In this document: in pieces, positions 62,353-64,000 of the stretch
How the letters are laid out: each line of letters opens with the position of its first letter
Position numbering within the stretch: the first letter of the stretch is position 1
Assembly (NCBI RefSeq): GCF_003932955.1
Contig: NZ_QOVY01000002.1
Coordinates: forward strand, 62,001-126,000
From: Chryseobacterium sp. SC28
Lineage (GTDB): Bacteria; Bacteroidota; Bacteroidia; Flavobacteriales; Weeksellaceae
Direction of reading: 5' to 3'
DNA length: 64,000 nt
Made by a program: the position numbers and the translations under genes
Notes under the pieces: model-generated
Told to the model about the DNA's origin: nothing
The model's input: only the letters and a program-made list of their open reading frames with translations
Databases searched by the model: none

Positions 62353-62568
62353 ATGGAAAATTGGTCAGAGTATGTTGGTTACCTCGCTTCGGTTTTCGTA
62401 GTGGTGAGTTTTTTATTAAAGGATATCACTGCACTTCGCACCGTGAATTTGCTCGGTTGCATTTGTTTCGTCATCTACGGCGTCTTTAGCGGAATGCTTT
62501 GGCCCATCATTATTCCCAATGCTATCCTCTCGGTGATTCAGGTTTTTCACATTATAAAAAAGGATTGA
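62353..62568 (+). CDS. YgjV-family small membrane protein
   Basis: A 71-residue protein with two or three hydrophobic segments: YVGYLASVFVVVSFLLKDIT, LRTVNLLGCICFVIYG and WPIIIPNAILSVIQVFHI. The spacing and the Asn-Leu-Gly-Cys segment fit the YgjV inner-membrane family, truncated in this phylum to its core repeat. Some databases give such proteins the wrong name uroporphyrinogen decarboxylase. No function known. The glycosyltransferase gene starts 2 bp after its stop, so they are one unit. Confidence 0.8.
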   Translation: MENWSEYVGYLASVFVVVSFLLKDITALRTVNLLGCICFVIYGVFSGMLWPIIIPNAILSVIQVFHIIKKD

Positions 62569-62570
62569 AA

Positions 62571-63677
62571 ATGAAAGTCGTCGTGAGTGTTTTTAATAAT
62601 TTATATACCGACCAGCGCGTGGAGAAGGTCTGTAAAACACTATCAGACAACGGCTACGAACTTATGCTCATCGGCTGCAATTGGCTGGGTTCGCCCGAAA
62701 TGAAACGGCCTTACCCTTTTTTCAGGATCGAATTGAAATCTAAAAAACTGCGTTTTGCGTACATAGAATTCCAAAGAAAACTTTACAAAGAACTGCTCAA
62801 AACGGCTGACAATAAGACCATTTTGCTGGCCAACGATTTGGAAACCTTAATGCCAAATTATCTAATTTCCAGAAAACTCAATATTCCCCTTATCTTCGAC
62901 AGTCACGAGATTTTTACGGAGATGCCCACCGTGCAAGGACGCTGGGTAAAGCACGTCTGGAAAAGAATAGAAAAGACTTTCGTTCCGAAAATTAAAAGAA
63001 TGATGACGGCCAGTAATTCCTATGCCAACTGGTTTGTAAAGGAGTATGACATAGATAAACCCTTGGTAATAAACAATTTACCGAGGCGGATGGAATTTAC
63101 GGGAATCAGGGAAAACTCTCAAAAAATAATACTTTATCAAGGCTGGCTCAATTATTCCCGCGGAATAGACAAAGCAATCTTGGCTATGAAATTCATCGAA
63201 AATGCAGAGTTGTGGATTGCAGGAACAGGTCCTATGGAAGATGAATTTCGGAAATTGGCCAAAAGAACCGGACTCGGAGATCGAATAAAATTTCTTGGAA
63301 AACTCGCTCCCGAGGATTTGCGAAAAATCACGCCCAAAGCAGATGTAGGACTGAGCATCGAGGAAAACAACGGCCTGAGCTATTATTATTCTTTGCCCAA
63401 CAAAGTTTCAGATTACATCCAGTCGCGCGTCCCCGTGGTAGTCTCCAACTTTCCCGAAATGGCAAATATTGTGCAGACTTTTGGAGTTGGAGAAATCATA
63501 GACAACCACTCGCCCGAGCATCTTGCCGAAAAAATAAATCTCGTTTTGCAAAATGGTAAAGCCTTTTATCTTCATAACCTGAATGTGGCTTCGGAAGAAC
63601 TGTGCTGGGAAAATGAAGAAGACAAACTGCTGAAAATTTTCAGCGAAGCCAGAAAGGAATTGGAACACCGGCATTAA
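62571..63677 (+). CDS. Glycosyltransferase, GT4-like
   Basis: A 368-residue GT-B-fold transferase. I start at ATG 62571 (MKVVVSVFNNLYTDQRVEKV), just after the ygjV-like stop; the longer frame is out of context. It has IFDSHEIFTEMP (N-terminal lobe), LYQGWLNYSRGIDKAILA and LWIAGTGPMEDEFRKLAKR (nucleotide-sugar lobe), and the E-x7-E-like GLSIEENNGLSYYYSLPNK. It would add a sugar to a surface glycan or lipid; the acceptor is unknown. Confidence 0.9.
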   Translation: MKVVVSVFNNLYTDQRVEKVCKTLSDNGYELMLIGCNWLGSPEMKRPYPFFRIELKSKKLRFAYIEFQRKLYKELLKTADNKTILLANDLETLMPNYLISRKLNIPLIFDSHEIFTEMPTVQGRWVKHVWKRIEKTFVPKIKRMMTASNSYANWFVKEYDIDKPLVINNLPRRMEFTGIRENSQKIILYQGWLNYSRGIDKAILAMKFIENAELWIAGTGPMEDEFRKLAKRTGLGDRIKFLGKLAPEDLRKITPKADVGLSIEENNGLSYYYSLPNKVSDYIQSRVPVVVSNFPEMANIVQTFGVGEIIDNHSPEHLAEKINLVLQNGKAFYLHNLNVASEELCWENEEDKLLKIFSEARKELEHRH

Positions 63678-63748
63678 CTTTATCTCTTTTGATGCATCTA
63701 AAAGTTGCATCATTTTTGTATCAATAAAACAACGAAAAACAACGAAAA

Positions 63749-64000
63749 ATGAGACGTCTCATAGTACTCTTCACTTTTGCTCTGCTGTTGCTTAGTTGCG
63801 GAAGCCAAAATTATTTAGATTCAGCCACCTTAGCTTCCGCGATTGAAAAAAAGGAATTCGATTTCAACGCCACTAAAGCCTTCCCGATGGGCGGTGATGT
63901 GATCGGTATTCTCAATTCGATGCCCAATGCTTCTGCCGGGAGAATTTTGAATCTGGATCCAGGCTATGGTTTTAATCTTAAAAAAGATTTACTAAGCGTG
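63749..64000 (+). CDS. DUF4251-like lipoprotein, C-terminus beyond window edge
   Basis: Begins MRRLIVLFTFALLLLSCGSQ with a lipobox (LLLSC, Cys near residue 17) and runs open for 84 codons to the window edge. The mature part has KEFDFNATKAFPMGGDVIG and ASAGRILNLDPGYGF, which resemble the start of DUF4251 proteins of Bacteroidota. Probably an envelope lipoprotein of unknown function. Confidence 0.7.
   Translation, partial: MRRLIVLFTFALLLLSCGSQNYLDSATLASAIEKKEFDFNATKAFPMGGDVIGILNSMPNASAGRILNLDPGYGFNLKKDLLSV

Overview
The window looks like the chromosome of a member of the Bacteroidota, most likely the Chryseobacterium/Epilithonimonas group of the Weeksellaceae. The support is a MurF-Alr fusion, TonB-dependent receptors, a SodC-type lipoprotein, LytS/LytTR genes with 2TM domains, AT-rich gaps, and several promoters of the flavobacterial type (TTG, 17-23 bp, TAnnTTTG) with no Shine-Dalgarno rule. 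I saw no rRNA, tRNA, CRISPR array or prophage.

1-8.8 kb (all minus strand): an aromatic meta-cleavage cluster. From its promoter outward it has an alpha/beta hydrolase for ring-cleavage products, a catechol 2,3-dioxygenase-like enzyme, an outer-membrane SphA/MetA-type protein broken by an amber codon, a cupin, two SDR proteins lacking the usual Tyr/Lys pair, and a D-2-hydroxyacid dehydrogenase cut by the window edge. An AraC regulator lies upstream, and an inverted repeat stands between it and the operon. Next come a nucleosidase, fabG and rsmI.

8.8-10.1 kb: an IS200-like Y1 transposase (RAYT type) embedded in at least seven copies of a 97-bp composite palindromic repeat, plus three copies of a second palindrome. 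10.1-19.9 kb: a hypothetical coiled-coil protein, tdk, murF-alr, a patatin/beta-barrel protein, ybeY, mnmG and a methyltransferase. mnmG is flanked by two perfect parS-like palindromes. 20-25 kb: pgk, then a 670-bp AT-rich non-coding stretch with DnaA-box-like 9-mers (candidate oriC), rpiB and rnr.

24.7-36.7 kb: LysE-type exporter, LD-carboxypeptidase, YraN, SodC, a TonB receptor, a prolyl oligopeptidase, glyS, pyrD and small proteins. 36.7-40.6 kb: an apparent copper operon (Cys-rich protein, secreted HMA protein, TonB receptor with an N-terminal HMA domain that is broken by an in-frame TGA), divergent from a lipoprotein MsrB. 40.8-54.9 kb: SDR, tsaB, a frameshifted PQQ-type sugar dehydrogenase, uvrB, LPS-type kinase and glycosyltransferase 9, DUF3820, AI-2E-type transporter, two related membrane proteins, pabB-pabC, menD and a radical SAM protein. 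55.4-64 kb: a LytS/2TM/LytTR operon, mnmA, clpC, a YgjV-like protein, a glycosyltransferase and the start of a DUF4251-like lipoprotein.

Three genes are disrupted, two by in-frame stops and one by a frameshift. All three encode exported proteins.
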